DNA of 64,000 nt. It comes from CATOSD01 sp965226695 (GTDB lineage Bacteria > Chloroflexota > Dehalococcoidia > Lucifugimonadales > CATOSD01). Below are positions 37,136-45,848 of the stretch, one piece after another. Below the pieces are notes generated by a model that worked only from the letters and a program-made list of their open reading frames with translations, made no database searches and was not told the DNA's origin. The position numbers were made by a program, and so were the translations under genes. Each line of letters opens with the position of its first letter. Positions within the stretch are counted from its first letter, which is position 1. The stretch spans positions 1,550,001 through 1,614,000 of the forward strand of contig OZ245405.1 in NCBI GenBank assembly GCA_965226695.1, read 5' to 3'.

Positions 37136-38863
37136 CTAATCGTCCGGGCGGGCTGTTCCGCCGCTCCCGCGCAGCCTCGCGTCCTCCGCGGCGGCGGTAG
37201 CGCGGCCAGCCGCGACGTCTACCCAGCGCAGTAAGACTGATCCCACCAGAATGAGCAGTGCGACAGACGTTATCGCGGCGCGCGTGTCGAGGGCGGACGT
37301 TACGGATACGTAGAGCAGGGGACCGAACACGGCCGAAGCCTTGCTCATGAAGCCGAAGAAAGAGAAGAACTCGCCACTCCGCACAGTAGGGGTGATCTGC
37401 GAGAAGAGGCTTCGCGCCAACGCCTGGCTACCCCCGATTATGGCCCCCACGAACACGCCGACGAACAGCCACTGAAAGCCCGCGTCGAGGCCCAGAGGCT
37501 TCCACAGCAACTCGCGCACGGTTGCCGGCCACCAGTCGACCGGCCCGCTTCCCAGACGCGAGGCGTGCAGCCGGCCCACCGCCGTTTCGCCGTCCAGCGC
37601 GCCGCCTCGCACCGAAACCGAGTAGGCGGAATCGCGGGATTCCTCTACGCCGTCCACCAGACGCTCGGCGCGGCCCCTCGTCAGCATATCGCCTTTCGAG
37701 ATCACGCTGACTTCGCGCTGCCAACTTTGCGCAGTTTTCGAGTCGGACACTTCGGGTGCGTGCGTTACCTCGTAGTGGCCACCAATGGAGCGATACTCCA
37801 GCCGGTAGTCGAAGTCTTCGTGCTCCTCCGGTTCGAGAGGGGCGATGGCGATGCCAAACCCGATGATGATAAACCAACCGCAGAGCGACGCGACGAGAGC
37901 CGCCTTCGTAGAGTACCTTGCCGCGAGCCACCCGAAGGCCAACGCGCCGGGCACGGCGACGAACTGAATGATGAGCACCGTCCCGGCATTGAAAATCAGC
38001 GGGATGCCAAGCGTGTCCGCGGCGAACGCCCCCGATATGGTAAGCACCGTCTGGATGCCGTCGTTGAACAACAGGTACGCGCCCAGATACAAGAGCACGA
38101 CCCTGAACTTACGCAGTTCGCTAAGCGTGCGTTTGAACTCGCTGAAGGCGAGTGCCACCACCGAGAGCGGCCCCAGTCCCCTGACCGCGTTCGCGACCCT
38201 GGGCTCGGGTACCCCCACAAGCGTCCAGATCGCCCAGCCGAACCACCACACGCCGACCGACGCGATGGCGAGGCGAGTCACGAGGTCGGCGTACCCGGTG
38301 TCGCCGGCCAGGAAGATCGCGGCCATGTGCGCCAGCAACAGCAATCCGCCGCCGAGATAGCCGTAGGCGTAGCCCCGGCTGCTCACGTCGTCCAGCAGAT
38401 TCTCCGGGGCCACGTGGGGCAACAGCGCGTTGTAGAAGACTTGCGCGCCCGAGAACCCCATGTTGGCGAAGAAGAACGAGCCGAACAGCCACACCCACGG
38501 CTGCGGGCTGTAGGGGGAAAAGAACGCCATCACCATGAAGAACGAGCCGCACGCCGTGTATATGCCGAGAAGCAGTTTCTTGATCGGCATCCGGTCGGCG
38601 ATCACGCCGAGCACAGGGGTTGTGACCGCCACGATGGCCGTCGAGATGGCGACCGCAAAGGCCCACAGCGAGCTGCCGGTGACGCGGAGGCCGAGAAACT
38701 CGGCGTCGACTCCAAGCGCGTCCTTGAAAAGGAACACCGCGTAGACGGGCAGCACTGCCACGGCGTTGGTCGCGTATGCCGAGTTCGCCCAGTCGTACAT
38801 GCACCAGGCGTGTATCGCGGCCCGCCGCTCCCCAGCCAGGTCCTTCAGTCTCGAGATGCCCAC
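37136..38863 (-). CDS. UMF1-family MFS transporter
   Basis: A 575-residue transporter of the vacuole effluxer Atg22/UMF1 family. WCMYDWANSAYATNAVAVLPVYAVFLF is the typical first helix, and LGVIADRMPIKK the loop after helix 3. About twelve membrane helices are visible. Between helices 8 and 9 is an extra hydrophilic stretch of roughly 110 residues (about 335-450, starting LEPEEHEDFDYRLEY) that is not part of the usual fold and should be extracytoplasmic. The substrate is unknown; some relatives move amino acids. The start is GTG. It ends a minus-strand run after the SDR gene with a 44-base gap. Confidence 0.82.
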   Translation of the reverse strand: MGISRLKDLAGERRAAIHAWCMYDWANSAYATNAVAVLPVYAVFLFKDALGVDAEFLGLRVTGSSLWAFAVAISTAIVAVTTPVLGVIADRMPIKKLLLGIYTACGSFFMVMAFFSPYSPQPWVWLFGSFFFANMGFSGAQVFYNALLPHVAPENLLDDVSSRGYAYGYLGGGLLLLAHMAAIFLAGDTGYADLVTRLAIASVGVWWFGWAIWTLVGVPEPRVANAVRGLGPLSVVALAFSEFKRTLSELRKFRVVLLYLGAYLLFNDGIQTVLTISGAFAADTLGIPLIFNAGTVLIIQFVAVPGALAFGWLAARYSTKAALVASLCGWFIIIGFGIAIAPLEPEEHEDFDYRLEYRSIGGHYEVTHAPEVSDSKTAQSWQREVSVISKGDMLTRGRAERLVDGVEESRDSAYSVSVRGGALDGETAVGRLHASRLGSGPVDWWPATVRELLWKPLGLDAGFQWLFVGVFVGAIIGGSQALARSLFSQITPTVRSGEFFSFFGFMSKASAVFGPLLYVSVTSALDTRAAITSVALLILVGSVLLRWVDVAAGRATAAAEDARLRGSGGTARPDD

Positions 38864-38907
38864 GTCAGCCGCCCCCCATTCGGTGTGCCTTCAACCGGCG
38901 GGGTAAC

Positions 38908-39660
38908 CTAGACCGCGAGATAGCCGCCGTCTACCACGATCTCGGTTCCGGTGATGTACGACGCCTCGTCCGTTGCCAGGAACAGCACGGCGTAGCCGAC
39001 CTCTTCCCGCCGGCCCTCACGGCCCATGGGCACGTGGGCCAACATCCGCTCCCTGGTCTCCGGCGCCGCCGTCACGGTCGAGGTGTCCATTGGAGGCATG
39101 ATGCCCGGGTGAACCGAGTTGACGCGGATGCCCTCCCGCGCGTACCTCGCCGCCGCGGTCTTCGTCATGATGCGTACCGCGCCCTTGGAGGCGTTGTAGC
39201 CCATGTGAATGTATTCCTGCCCGACGAACCCGGAAATGGACGAAATGTTGATGATCGAGCCGCCTCCGGAGCGCCGCATCTCTGGAACGGCGTACTTTAT
39301 CCCCAGGAACACGCCCTTGGCGTTCACGTCCATCAGCGTGTCCCAGGCGTCCGTGTCCAGGACGTCGCTCGCTATGCCGCCGCTCACGCCGGCGTTGTTC
39401 ACCAGTACGTCGAGCCTGCCGAACCGCTCGACAGTCCGGGCCACGGCGTCGCTCCACTGCTGCTCGTCGGTGACGTCGAGCTTGACGAACACCGCTTCGC
39501 CTCCCGCCTCGGCTATTTCGGCCTCGACCTTCCGGCCCGACTCCTCGGACAAGTCGGCTATGACCACCTTCGCCCCCTCGGCGGCGAACATCTTCGCCTC
39601 CGTCTCGCCCATGCCGCGTGATCCTCCGGTTACTATCGCCACCTTGCAGGCAAGTCTCAT
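38908..39660 (-). CDS. SDR-family oxidoreductase
   Basis: A 250-residue classical short-chain dehydrogenase. TGGSRGMGETEA binds the cofactor, with VVIADLSEES (acidic end of strand 2, so NAD is favoured), NNAGVSGG, and the Ser-Tyr-Lys triad in INISSISGF...YNASKGAV. The C-terminal GTEIVVDGGY is typical. The substrate is an alcohol or ketone that cannot be assigned. It lies between two MFS transporters and near a beta-hydroxyacid dehydrogenase, suggesting one catabolic or tailoring pathway. Confidence 0.9.
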   Translation of the reverse strand: MRLACKVAIVTGGSRGMGETEAKMFAAEGAKVVIADLSEESGRKVEAEIAEAGGEAVFVKLDVTDEQQWSDAVARTVERFGRLDVLVNNAGVSGGIASDVLDTDAWDTLMDVNAKGVFLGIKYAVPEMRRSGGGSIINISSISGFVGQEYIHMGYNASKGAVRIMTKTAAARYAREGIRVNSVHPGIMPPMDTSTVTAAPETRERMLAHVPMGREGRREEVGYAVLFLATDEASYITGTEIVVDGGYLAV

Positions 39661-39739
39661 ATCAGCGCCTCCTCTACTGCGAAGTTCGGTTACCCTGGTG
39701 GTCGCTCAGGCTGGGGCAATACGCCGCCAGGCGTCGGGG

Positions 39740-41269
39740 TCACTCTCCGGCGCTCGCCTCCACCTTCATGCTCTGTTTCGGGCCCGACCTGGGGTCTGTT
39801 GCCTCCCCCTCGGCCTTCAGCGGCGCAGGTTCAGCCCTCGCGCCCTTGAACAGCGACACCACCATTCCCATCACCAGCAGCCCGCTCATCATCAGCAGGT
39901 AGACGTTGAACCCGTTGGTGAACGACTGAAGCAGGCCGAGGTCGCTCTCGGAGTTGACCCCGGACAGCGATGGCGCGTAGCCGCCCGCAGCCATGAACGC
40001 CGTCACGACCGCGGTGCCCATGGCGATGCTGGCCACGTTCGACGAGTTGCGGACCAGGTTCAGGAACCCGGCTACGACGCCGTACCTGCTCTTCTCGACC
40101 GCGGCCATGATGGAGCTGTTGTTCGGCCCGTAGAACACTCCCATCCCCAGGCTCTGCATCATCAGCCCCGCCAACACGAGCCAGACAGACGAGTCGGTGC
40201 GAAGGAGCCCCAGCAGGAACAGCCCAATTGCGGACAAGGCCAGCCCGCCCACGTTGAACGGCCGCCAGCCGAAGCGGTCCGACAGCCAGCCGCTGAGAGG
40301 CCCCACGAACGCAACTATAGCGAACCCGGGCACGATTATCAGGCCCACCTTGCTTGGGTTGAAGCCCAGCACGGCCTGCAGATAGAACGGTATCAGGAAC
40401 CTTGTGGGCTGGTTCGCCAGGAAGGACAGTGTGTTGGCGAGAACCCCCAACGCGAACAGCTTTCTGGTGAACAGACGCACGTCCAGCATCGGGAGAGGAG
40501 TTCTCAACTCCCACCAGATGAAGCCACCGAGCAGCACCACGAACGATATCGCGATGATCGAAACGCTTGGCGACAACCATCCCAGAGACGGTCCGAGCGT
40601 CATGCCGACTAGCAGCGCCAGCAGTGCTCCGGTAGAGAGAGCGGCCCCACGCCAGTCGAAGTGGCGTCTTCTGCCCCCGTCCGGCGCGCTGACCTCCTCT
40701 ACTATCACCGCCGCGGCGAGCAGCGCGAGCGCTCCCATTATCGCGTTTACGCCAAACACCCACTGCCAGCCGAAGATGGCGACGATGAAGCCGCCTATTG
40801 CCGGGCCGGCGACGCCGCCGGCGCCTACCATGCTCATCTGCAGGCCGAGCGCCTTTCCCCTCTCCTCGTCCGAGAACGCGGAGAGGATCATGGCCATGCC
40901 CGTGCCCTGCGTCATGCCGGCGCCCACGCCCTGGAAGATCTTCGCGCCTATGAGCATCCAAACGTTGAGGGATAGGCTGGCGAGCACCGACCCGATGATG
41001 AATACGACCAGCCCGGCCAGGTAGACTTTCTTGGGGCCTACGATGTCGCCCAGGCGGCCCATTGGCATGAGGAACGCGCTGATGGAGAGCGCGTATCCGA
41101 TGACCACCCATTGCACCGTGGGCAGGTCGGTCAGGAAGTGGTCGGCGATGGTGGGCAGCGCGACGATTACGCTGCCGTGGTCCGCCACGTTCGTGAACAT
41201 GCCGAGCGCAAGGGCCGCGAATGCCCACCACTTGTAGCCGGCCCTGCGCCGGATAGCCAATGACGCCAA
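39740..41269 (-). CDS. MFS drug/metabolite exporter (DHA2, 14 helices)
   Basis: A 509-residue transporter. Fourteen hydrophobic segments can be traced; motif A is GRLGDIVGPKKVYLAG, and GVGAGMTQGTGMAM corresponds to the motif C region in helix 5 that characterises proton-driven exporters. DHA2 members export drugs or amphipathic metabolites. It starts at TTG 12 bases after the stop of the beta-hydroxyacid dehydrogenase gene, so the two are probably co-transcribed. A short C-terminal charged tail follows the last helix. Confidence 0.87.
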   Translation of the reverse strand: MASLAIRRRAGYKWWAFAALALGMFTNVADHGSVIVALPTIADHFLTDLPTVQWVVIGYALSISAFLMPMGRLGDIVGPKKVYLAGLVVFIIGSVLASLSLNVWMLIGAKIFQGVGAGMTQGTGMAMILSAFSDEERGKALGLQMSMVGAGGVAGPAIGGFIVAIFGWQWVFGVNAIMGALALLAAAVIVEEVSAPDGGRRRHFDWRGAALSTGALLALLVGMTLGPSLGWLSPSVSIIAISFVVLLGGFIWWELRTPLPMLDVRLFTRKLFALGVLANTLSFLANQPTRFLIPFYLQAVLGFNPSKVGLIIVPGFAIVAFVGPLSGWLSDRFGWRPFNVGGLALSAIGLFLLGLLRTDSSVWLVLAGLMMQSLGMGVFYGPNNSSIMAAVEKSRYGVVAGFLNLVRNSSNVASIAMGTAVVTAFMAAGGYAPSLSGVNSESDLGLLQSFTNGFNVYLLMMSGLLVMGMVVSLFKGARAEPAPLKAEGEATDPRSGPKQSMKVEASAGE

Positions 41270-41280
41270 CGACGCGCGCC

Positions 41281-42234
41281 TTACTCGGCTTCTGGGTGAG
41301 TCGTGATGAACTTGCCGGCCTTTTCGGGATCGACGTGCGGAGCGCGCACTTCCACGCCCGCAGCCTCCTCCTGTAGCAGAAACGTGACGCCGGCGTCACG
41401 GTCGCCCCAGCCGCGGTTAATGGCCTGTATGGCCATCTGCTCGGCGAGGTTGGCTACCGGCATGGGCACGTCGTACTCACGACCTAGCTCGTTTGCCAGC
41501 AGTATGTCCTTCCGGGCGAGCTCCAGGGCGAAGCTGGCGCGGTCGAAGTCACCGCGGAACAGGCTGCCCGGTATGCCCCGGTGCAGTATGTTCATCTGCC
41601 CCAGCGAGCCGCGCCGCACGCACTCCCACAGCGATTCGGCGTCCACGCCCGCCTTGACGCCCAGTGTCAGCCCCTCGGCGATGGCCTGCCTCACGCCGTG
41701 GCCGATCATGTTGTGCACCAGCTTGCAGATGCTTCCCGCGCCGATGGATCCGGAGTAGAACACCTTGTCGCCGAACGAATCGAGCACCGGCTGGACGCGG
41801 TCGAAGATCTCGCGCTCGCCGCCCACCATCACGGCCAGGTTGCCGGTGATGGCGCCGGACTTGCCCCCGCTTACCGGGGCATCCAAGACGTGGGCGCCCT
41901 TCTGGCGAAACAGTGGCTCTATCTGCCGTATCAGCGTCGGTCGGCTGGTCGAGAGGTCCACGTAGACGCGGCCCTCGCGGATTCCGCTCAGCACGCCTTC
42001 CGGCCCGGTGGCAACCGCCTCGACCTCGCTGGGACCGGGCAGCGACGAGAACGTGACGTCGCTAAGCCGCGCCACCTCCGCCGGCGAGCTCGCCAGCCGC
42101 GCCCCGTTCTCCAGGAGCGGTTTCGTCGCCTCCTCCCTGATGTCGTAGACCACCATGGAATAACCGGCGCGCTGGATGTTCCGCGACATCCCCAGCCCCA
42201 TGTTTCCCAGTCCAATGAATCCTATAGTCTCCAT
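41281..42234 (-). CDS. NAD(P)-dependent beta-hydroxyacid dehydrogenase (3-HIBDH family)
   Basis: A 317-residue protein. GFIGLGNMGLGMSRNI is the nucleotide-binding signature of 3-hydroxyisobutyrate dehydrogenase relatives. DAPVSGGKSGAITGNLAVMVGG is the substrate-binding loop, and the catalytic Lys lies in GSICKLVHNMIGHGV. Relatives oxidise 3-hydroxyisobutyrate, tartronate semialdehyde or similar acids. The exact substrate is open. The ATG at 42234 and GGAG upstream are good. The C-terminal tail is about 20 residues longer than usual. Confidence 0.87.
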   Translation of the reverse strand: METIGFIGLGNMGLGMSRNIQRAGYSMVVYDIREEATKPLLENGARLASSPAEVARLSDVTFSSLPGPSEVEAVATGPEGVLSGIREGRVYVDLSTSRPTLIRQIEPLFRQKGAHVLDAPVSGGKSGAITGNLAVMVGGEREIFDRVQPVLDSFGDKVFYSGSIGAGSICKLVHNMIGHGVRQAIAEGLTLGVKAGVDAESLWECVRRGSLGQMNILHRGIPGSLFRGDFDRASFALELARKDILLANELGREYDVPMPVANLAEQMAIQAINRGWGDRDAGVTFLLQEEAAGVEVRAPHVDPEKAGKFITTHPEAE

Positions 42235-42264
42235 AAGGCCAACCTCCAGGCTAACCGGCTCTGC

Positions 42265-43032
42265 TCAGCGCGCGGCTTGCGTCTCCCCTTGACCCGAGCC
42301 GTTGAGGTCGGAGGGCTTCCACCACTTGGAGCGTCCGTAGTCGGACGGCTTGCCGACGTGGAATCCCTCGACAGGAAAGAAGTCGCCCTCCTTGAGCGCC
42401 TCCAGCAGGTCGCGCTCGTTGCGCACGTCGCCCCTGAATACCGTGACTCCCTTGCCCAGCCCGGCTGTGGAGTGGGCGTCGCTGCCGCCGGTGCCCCAGT
42501 GACCGAGATGCGCGGCCACGCCCTGGGCGAACCTGTTTTCCACCTCGATGTTGCCGCCGTTGACCACTTCGGTCTCGTCCACCAGATCGAAGATCGGGTG
42601 CTTCGCCGCCTCCTCATGAGTCTCCGGCACCGTCGCGGCGTCCTCGAACAGCTTGTTCTGCGTGTAGACGCCCGGCAGGTCGAATAGAAACCGGAAGGGG
42701 TGCGCCAGGATCATGAAGCCGCCCACGCGGTCGACCTCACGCCTCAGGTGGCGAATGGTCTCGATGTCGCGTGAGAAGCCCGAAACGTGGTTCTCGAGGC
42801 CGAGTGCGATGACGTGGCCGAGCGGGGTGTACACCTCCAGCGCCCTGACCATGATCAGGTCCTGGTTGCTCGCGAACTGCTCGAAGTCGTGGCGCGGCCA
42901 GCCGTCGTGCTCGGTGACCATAACGCCGGTGACGCCTATGCGGGTCGCTTCGGCGACCAGTTCGTCGGGGGAGAGGCCGCTGTCGGGGCTGCCCCTGTTG
43001 GTGTGTACGTGGAGATCGAATATGGATGCCAA
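42265..43032 (-). CDS. PHP-domain metal-dependent phosphoesterase (paralogue 1)
   Basis: About 255 residues of the PHP fold: IFDLHVHTNRGSPDSG (first metal site), VTEHDGWPRHDFE (second), ILAHPFR and TGGSDAHST (last). These residues bind a trinuclear metal centre that hydrolyses phosphoesters. The TTG at 43032 is chosen because AGGAGGA lies 10 bases upstream and the homology begins there, as in the paralogue at 49285, which also starts with TTG. The two proteins are about 40 percent alike by eye. It opens a five-gene minus-strand run with the beta-hydroxyacid dehydrogenase; its substrate is unknown. Confidence 0.85.
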   Translation of the reverse strand: MASIFDLHVHTNRGSPDSGLSPDELVAEATRIGVTGVMVTEHDGWPRHDFEQFASNQDLIMVRALEVYTPLGHVIALGLENHVSGFSRDIETIRHLRREVDRVGGFMILAHPFRFLFDLPGVYTQNKLFEDAATVPETHEEAAKHPIFDLVDETEVVNGGNIEVENRFAQGVAAHLGHWGTGGSDAHSTAGLGKGVTVFRGDVRNERDLLEALKEGDFFPVEGFHVGKPSDYGRSKWWKPSDLNGSGQGETQAAR

Positions 43033-43154
43033 ACCGGCGCGTTCCTCCTGAGCGTGTTGATGGCCGAGCCGAATTGTAACACGCCCGTCGCGCAAGGGCA
43101 CGGCGCCTTCCCGGGCTTAATGCGGTGGAGGCCCTGGCGTGGGCTGAGTCCCGG

Positions 43155-44444
43155 TCATCTAGGCCCCAGAAACTCTTCTCCGTCGGGAGACCAGTTTACG
43201 TGATTGATTTCAACTGGGCCTTCGAAAGCGTCTCTGGGCACTATCTGCTTCAGGCGTAGGCGCCCAAGGTCGTCGACTTCGGCCATGCACAGCGTCGAGT
43301 AAGGGTCGTCGCGAGCGTTTCTAGGTAGTAGCTTCCCAAAGGCGATCAGTCGACCTTCGGGCGCCCATGTCGCACCGGTCGTGACTGCCGTCACCCCGTG
43401 CAGTCCCAAACCGTCAGCGCCAACAGTGTAGAGCCGATGATAATCCCCTCCGTACTGCACGTAGGCAAGGCGTTTGCCATCTGGAGACCAGCTCGGAGGC
43501 TCGAAACCAACTAGATACCCAGGATCAAAGTAGGGGGTCAGTGCGTGCAGGTCATTGCCGCCCGATGCAATCGTGAACGGTGTAGTAATAGGTGAGGACC
43601 AAGATTGATACGGTGAACTTGAAATCACAAATGCTACTTGCTTGCCGTCAGGCGACCAGACGGAATTACTGTGGATACCGCCTCTCTCAGTCAGTTGTTG
43701 GGATGTGCCGCTCTCAACACTCAATGTGGCTATAACATACTCTTTCCAGCTGTCTTCAAACTCACAGGTGGAGTAGACCAGCGTCGAACCGTCGGGGGAG
43801 AGATCCGCATAGAATCTGGCAAGGAGATAGTACCCCGGATTGGCGTCGACAAGAAGCCGGAAGCTGGACTCGTCAGAATTCACGATGTAGATTCCAGAAC
43901 CGACGGCTTCACTCTCATCGGGAACGTTGAGCATCAACTGGTTGCCATCAGGCGTCCATTCGATGAAATGGTTAGGTGAGTACCTCAAGCTAAGTGCGAG
44001 ACCGTATTCGTCCTCTTCTTCGGTCGACGTTTCCATTAGGCTTAGGATCCCAGTGGACGCCTTTGGAGTGTCGCCGCAGTCAAAAATCACGGTTCCAACA
44101 AGGTTGTCTGAATGTGGAATTGGCTGCGGGCCGCCGTAGGCAGGCGTGGGATCGCCCAGTACGTCGGCCTGCGTACAACTTGACGTGAGGGGCGGTGGCG
44201 TAGGGATCGGCGTCCACCGTGGGGTGGGCTCCGGGCTGGCGACTGCCTCGGGTGTGTTGGTATGTGCCGCCGATGGAGGCGGCGTCGGAGAGGCCGAATC
44301 CCGCGGAGCTGGACCGGCGTCGCTAAGGCAACCCATGACGGTGGGAAAAAGCAACACAAGAGCCAGGACAGCCCGCAGGCACATAGGCCCCGTCCTCTTC
44401 ATGACGCGAATGTCGGGCTTCAGGCTCATGCTCACCCACCTCAC
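43155..44444 (-). CDS. TolB-like beta-propeller lipoprotein
   Basis: A secreted protein of up to 429 residues. A signal peptide (about 15-39; LALVLLFPTVMGC) ends in a lipobox; a Pro/Thr/Ser stalk (45-85) follows. The rest is a WD40/PD40 propeller with repeated sites WTPDGNQLML, LSPDGSTLVY, WSPDGKQVAF, WSPDGKRLAY and WSPDGEEFLG. Such propellers bind proteins or polymers at the cell surface. The start may be internal (MKRTGP, residue 15) as that leaves a standard n-region. It is 122 bases from the PHP gene and may not share its transcript. Confidence 0.8.
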   Translation of the reverse strand: MRWVSMSLKPDIRVMKRTGPMCLRAVLALVLLFPTVMGCLSDAGPAPRDSASPTPPPSAAHTNTPEAVASPEPTPRWTPIPTPPPLTSSCTQADVLGDPTPAYGGPQPIPHSDNLVGTVIFDCGDTPKASTGILSLMETSTEEEDEYGLALSLRYSPNHFIEWTPDGNQLMLNVPDESEAVGSGIYIVNSDESSFRLLVDANPGYYLLARFYADLSPDGSTLVYSTCEFEDSWKEYVIATLSVESGTSQQLTERGGIHSNSVWSPDGKQVAFVISSSPYQSWSSPITTPFTIASGGNDLHALTPYFDPGYLVGFEPPSWSPDGKRLAYVQYGGDYHRLYTVGADGLGLHGVTAVTTGATWAPEGRLIAFGKLLPRNARDDPYSTLCMAEVDDLGRLRLKQIVPRDAFEGPVEINHVNWSPDGEEFLGPR

Positions 44445-44627
44445 GGCCTCATCTCAATTTCGTCCCAGACTTGCGATCCCGGGGAATTCTCGACACGTAC
44501 GAGTTCAATCGCCGCCAACAGTTTTGTGCAAACGCTCAACGAGGTCAAGCGGTTGTGGACTGTGCGGAATCAGGGAAGACCCGAAGGGTCCCGCACCCGA
44601 ACAGCCACCCGCGGCCTGCAACGCGCG

Positions 44628-44657
44628 TTGACACCTCCGCTGGCTTTCCAATACCAT
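44628..44657 (+). promoter_or_regulatory. Promoter of the SRP RNA gene
   Basis: TTGACA (44628-44633, perfect consensus) and TACCAT (44652-44657) are 18 bases apart, and the predicted start, about 9 bases after the -10 box, coincides with the 5' end of the SRP RNA at 44667. Confidence 0.6.
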
Positions 44658-44666
44658 TGGTTATCA

Positions 44667-44934
44667 GGCCGTGCTAGGCGGGGAGCTAGCGGTGCCCTGT
44701 TCTCGAAACCCGCTCATGCGAGGCTGAATTCCTCTTGGAGGTCGACTTTACGGGGCCACTGCTCCAGGTAGCTGATGTTGAGAGTTGGGTCCTGCGCGGC
44801 GGAGCGCCGTGAACCCCGTCAGATCCGGAAGGAAGCAGCGGTAAGCGGTTACCTTCGGGCGTCGCAGGTTCGCCTGGCTCGAGTCCGCTGTCTGGCGTAT
44901 GCCGCCGGGGAAGATCGAAAAGAGGTGCACGGCC
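44667..44934 (+). ncRNA. ffs: Signal recognition particle RNA, long (Alu-containing) form
   Basis: A 268-base RNA closely matching the Bacillus-type SRP RNA. The ends pair perfectly: GGCCGTGC (44667-44674) with GCACGGCC (44927-44934). The 5' Alu domain has the conserved GGCGGGGAGCTAGCGGTGCC and a GGCTGAATTCC segment. The S domain carries GTCAGATCCGGAAGGAAGCAGC (44819-44840), the Ffh-binding loop, between CCTGCG (44791-44796) and CGCAGG. It scaffolds Ffh for co-translational targeting of membrane proteins. A consensus promoter lies just upstream and rsmA follows. Confidence 0.93.
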
Positions 44935-45016
44935 TATTCCAAGATTCAACGAGCGCGGCCCTCGCCACAGCGCGTGTGGCCCGCTCCGGTAACCATCCCG
45001 TCCCGGCCTCATTGCT

Positions 45017-45844
45017 ATGTCCCCTCAGCACATCTCCGGCGCGGTAGGCCCGGCCCCACGGGCGAAGCGCTCCCTCGGCCAGAACTTCCTGGTGGACCGG
45101 CGTGTGCTCGCCCGCGTGGTGGACGCCGCCGAGCTTTCCCCCGCTGACCAAGTGCTCGAAATTGGCCCTGGACGCGGCATCCTCACCGAACGGCTCGCTG
45201 AGTCGGCTGGGCGCGTCGTCGCTGTCGAGCTGGACGACGTACTGGCCGCCCGTCTGTCGGACCGGTTCGCGGACCGGGCCAACGTCCGCATTGTCGCGGG
45301 CGACGCCAGGACGGTGGACGTGGCCGCGCTGCTTGACACGTCCACCGGCTACAAGCTGGTAGCCAACCTGCCGTACTACGCGGCCACGCCCATCGTGCGC
45401 CGCTTTCTGGAGATGGACAGCGGGCCGCGCCTGATGGTGGTCATGGTGCAGCGCGAGGTCGCCCGTTCGATGACCGCGTCGCCTGGGCAAATGTCGCTGC
45501 TGTCGGTCGCGACACAGCTCTATGGCCGCCCGCGCGTTGTGGCAAGTGTCCCGCCCCGCGCGTTCCGGCCCACACCCAAGGTCACCTCCGCAATCGTCCG
45601 GATTGACGTCTACGAGCGCCCCGCGCTCTGCCTGCGCTCGGAGACGGATTTCTTCGACCTCGTGAGGGCCGGATTCAGCGCCCGCCGCAAGCAGCTTCGC
45701 AACGCTCTGAGCCAGGGACTTTCGCTGCCGCCGGCCGACGTCGAACGCCTGCTGGCGCGCGCCGGAATCGATCCGAAGCGCCGCGCGGAGACCCTGGACC
45801 TGGCCGAGTGGGGTAGCCTGTACGAGGTCGCTTGCCCGGATTGA
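45017..45844 (+). CDS. rsmA: 16S rRNA (adenine1518/1519-N6) dimethyltransferase
   Basis: A 275-residue KsgA/RsmA protein. SLGQNFLVD binds SAM at the N-terminus; motif I is LEIGPGRGILTE, motif II VAVELDDVL, and the catalytic motif IV NLPYYAATPIV, followed by MVQREVARSM and the RPTPKVTSAIV segment. It dimethylates two adjacent adenines in helix 45 of 16S rRNA during late 30S maturation. It is 82 bases after the SRP RNA and four bases before ispE, an arrangement (ksgA-ispE) common in many bacteria. Confidence 0.95.
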   Translation: MSPQHISGAVGPAPRAKRSLGQNFLVDRRVLARVVDAAELSPADQVLEIGPGRGILTERLAESAGRVVAVELDDVLAARLSDRFADRANVRIVAGDARTVDVAALLDTSTGYKLVANLPYYAATPIVRRFLEMDSGPRLMVVMVQREVARSMTASPGQMSLLSVATQLYGRPRVVASVPPRAFRPTPKVTSAIVRIDVYERPALCLRSETDFFDLVRAGFSARRKQLRNALSQGLSLPPADVERLLARAGIDPKRRAETLDLAEWGSLYEVACPD

Positions 45845-45848
45845 CTCC

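Noticed and set aside
37565..40612. Long plus-strand open frames (448 and 467 codons)
   Set aside because: Antisense to the UMF1, SDR and MFS genes; His/Arg/Gln-rich chance translations.
44775..45047. Short open frames over the SRP RNA
   Set aside because: They run across a conserved structured RNA with its own promoter and have no protein homology.
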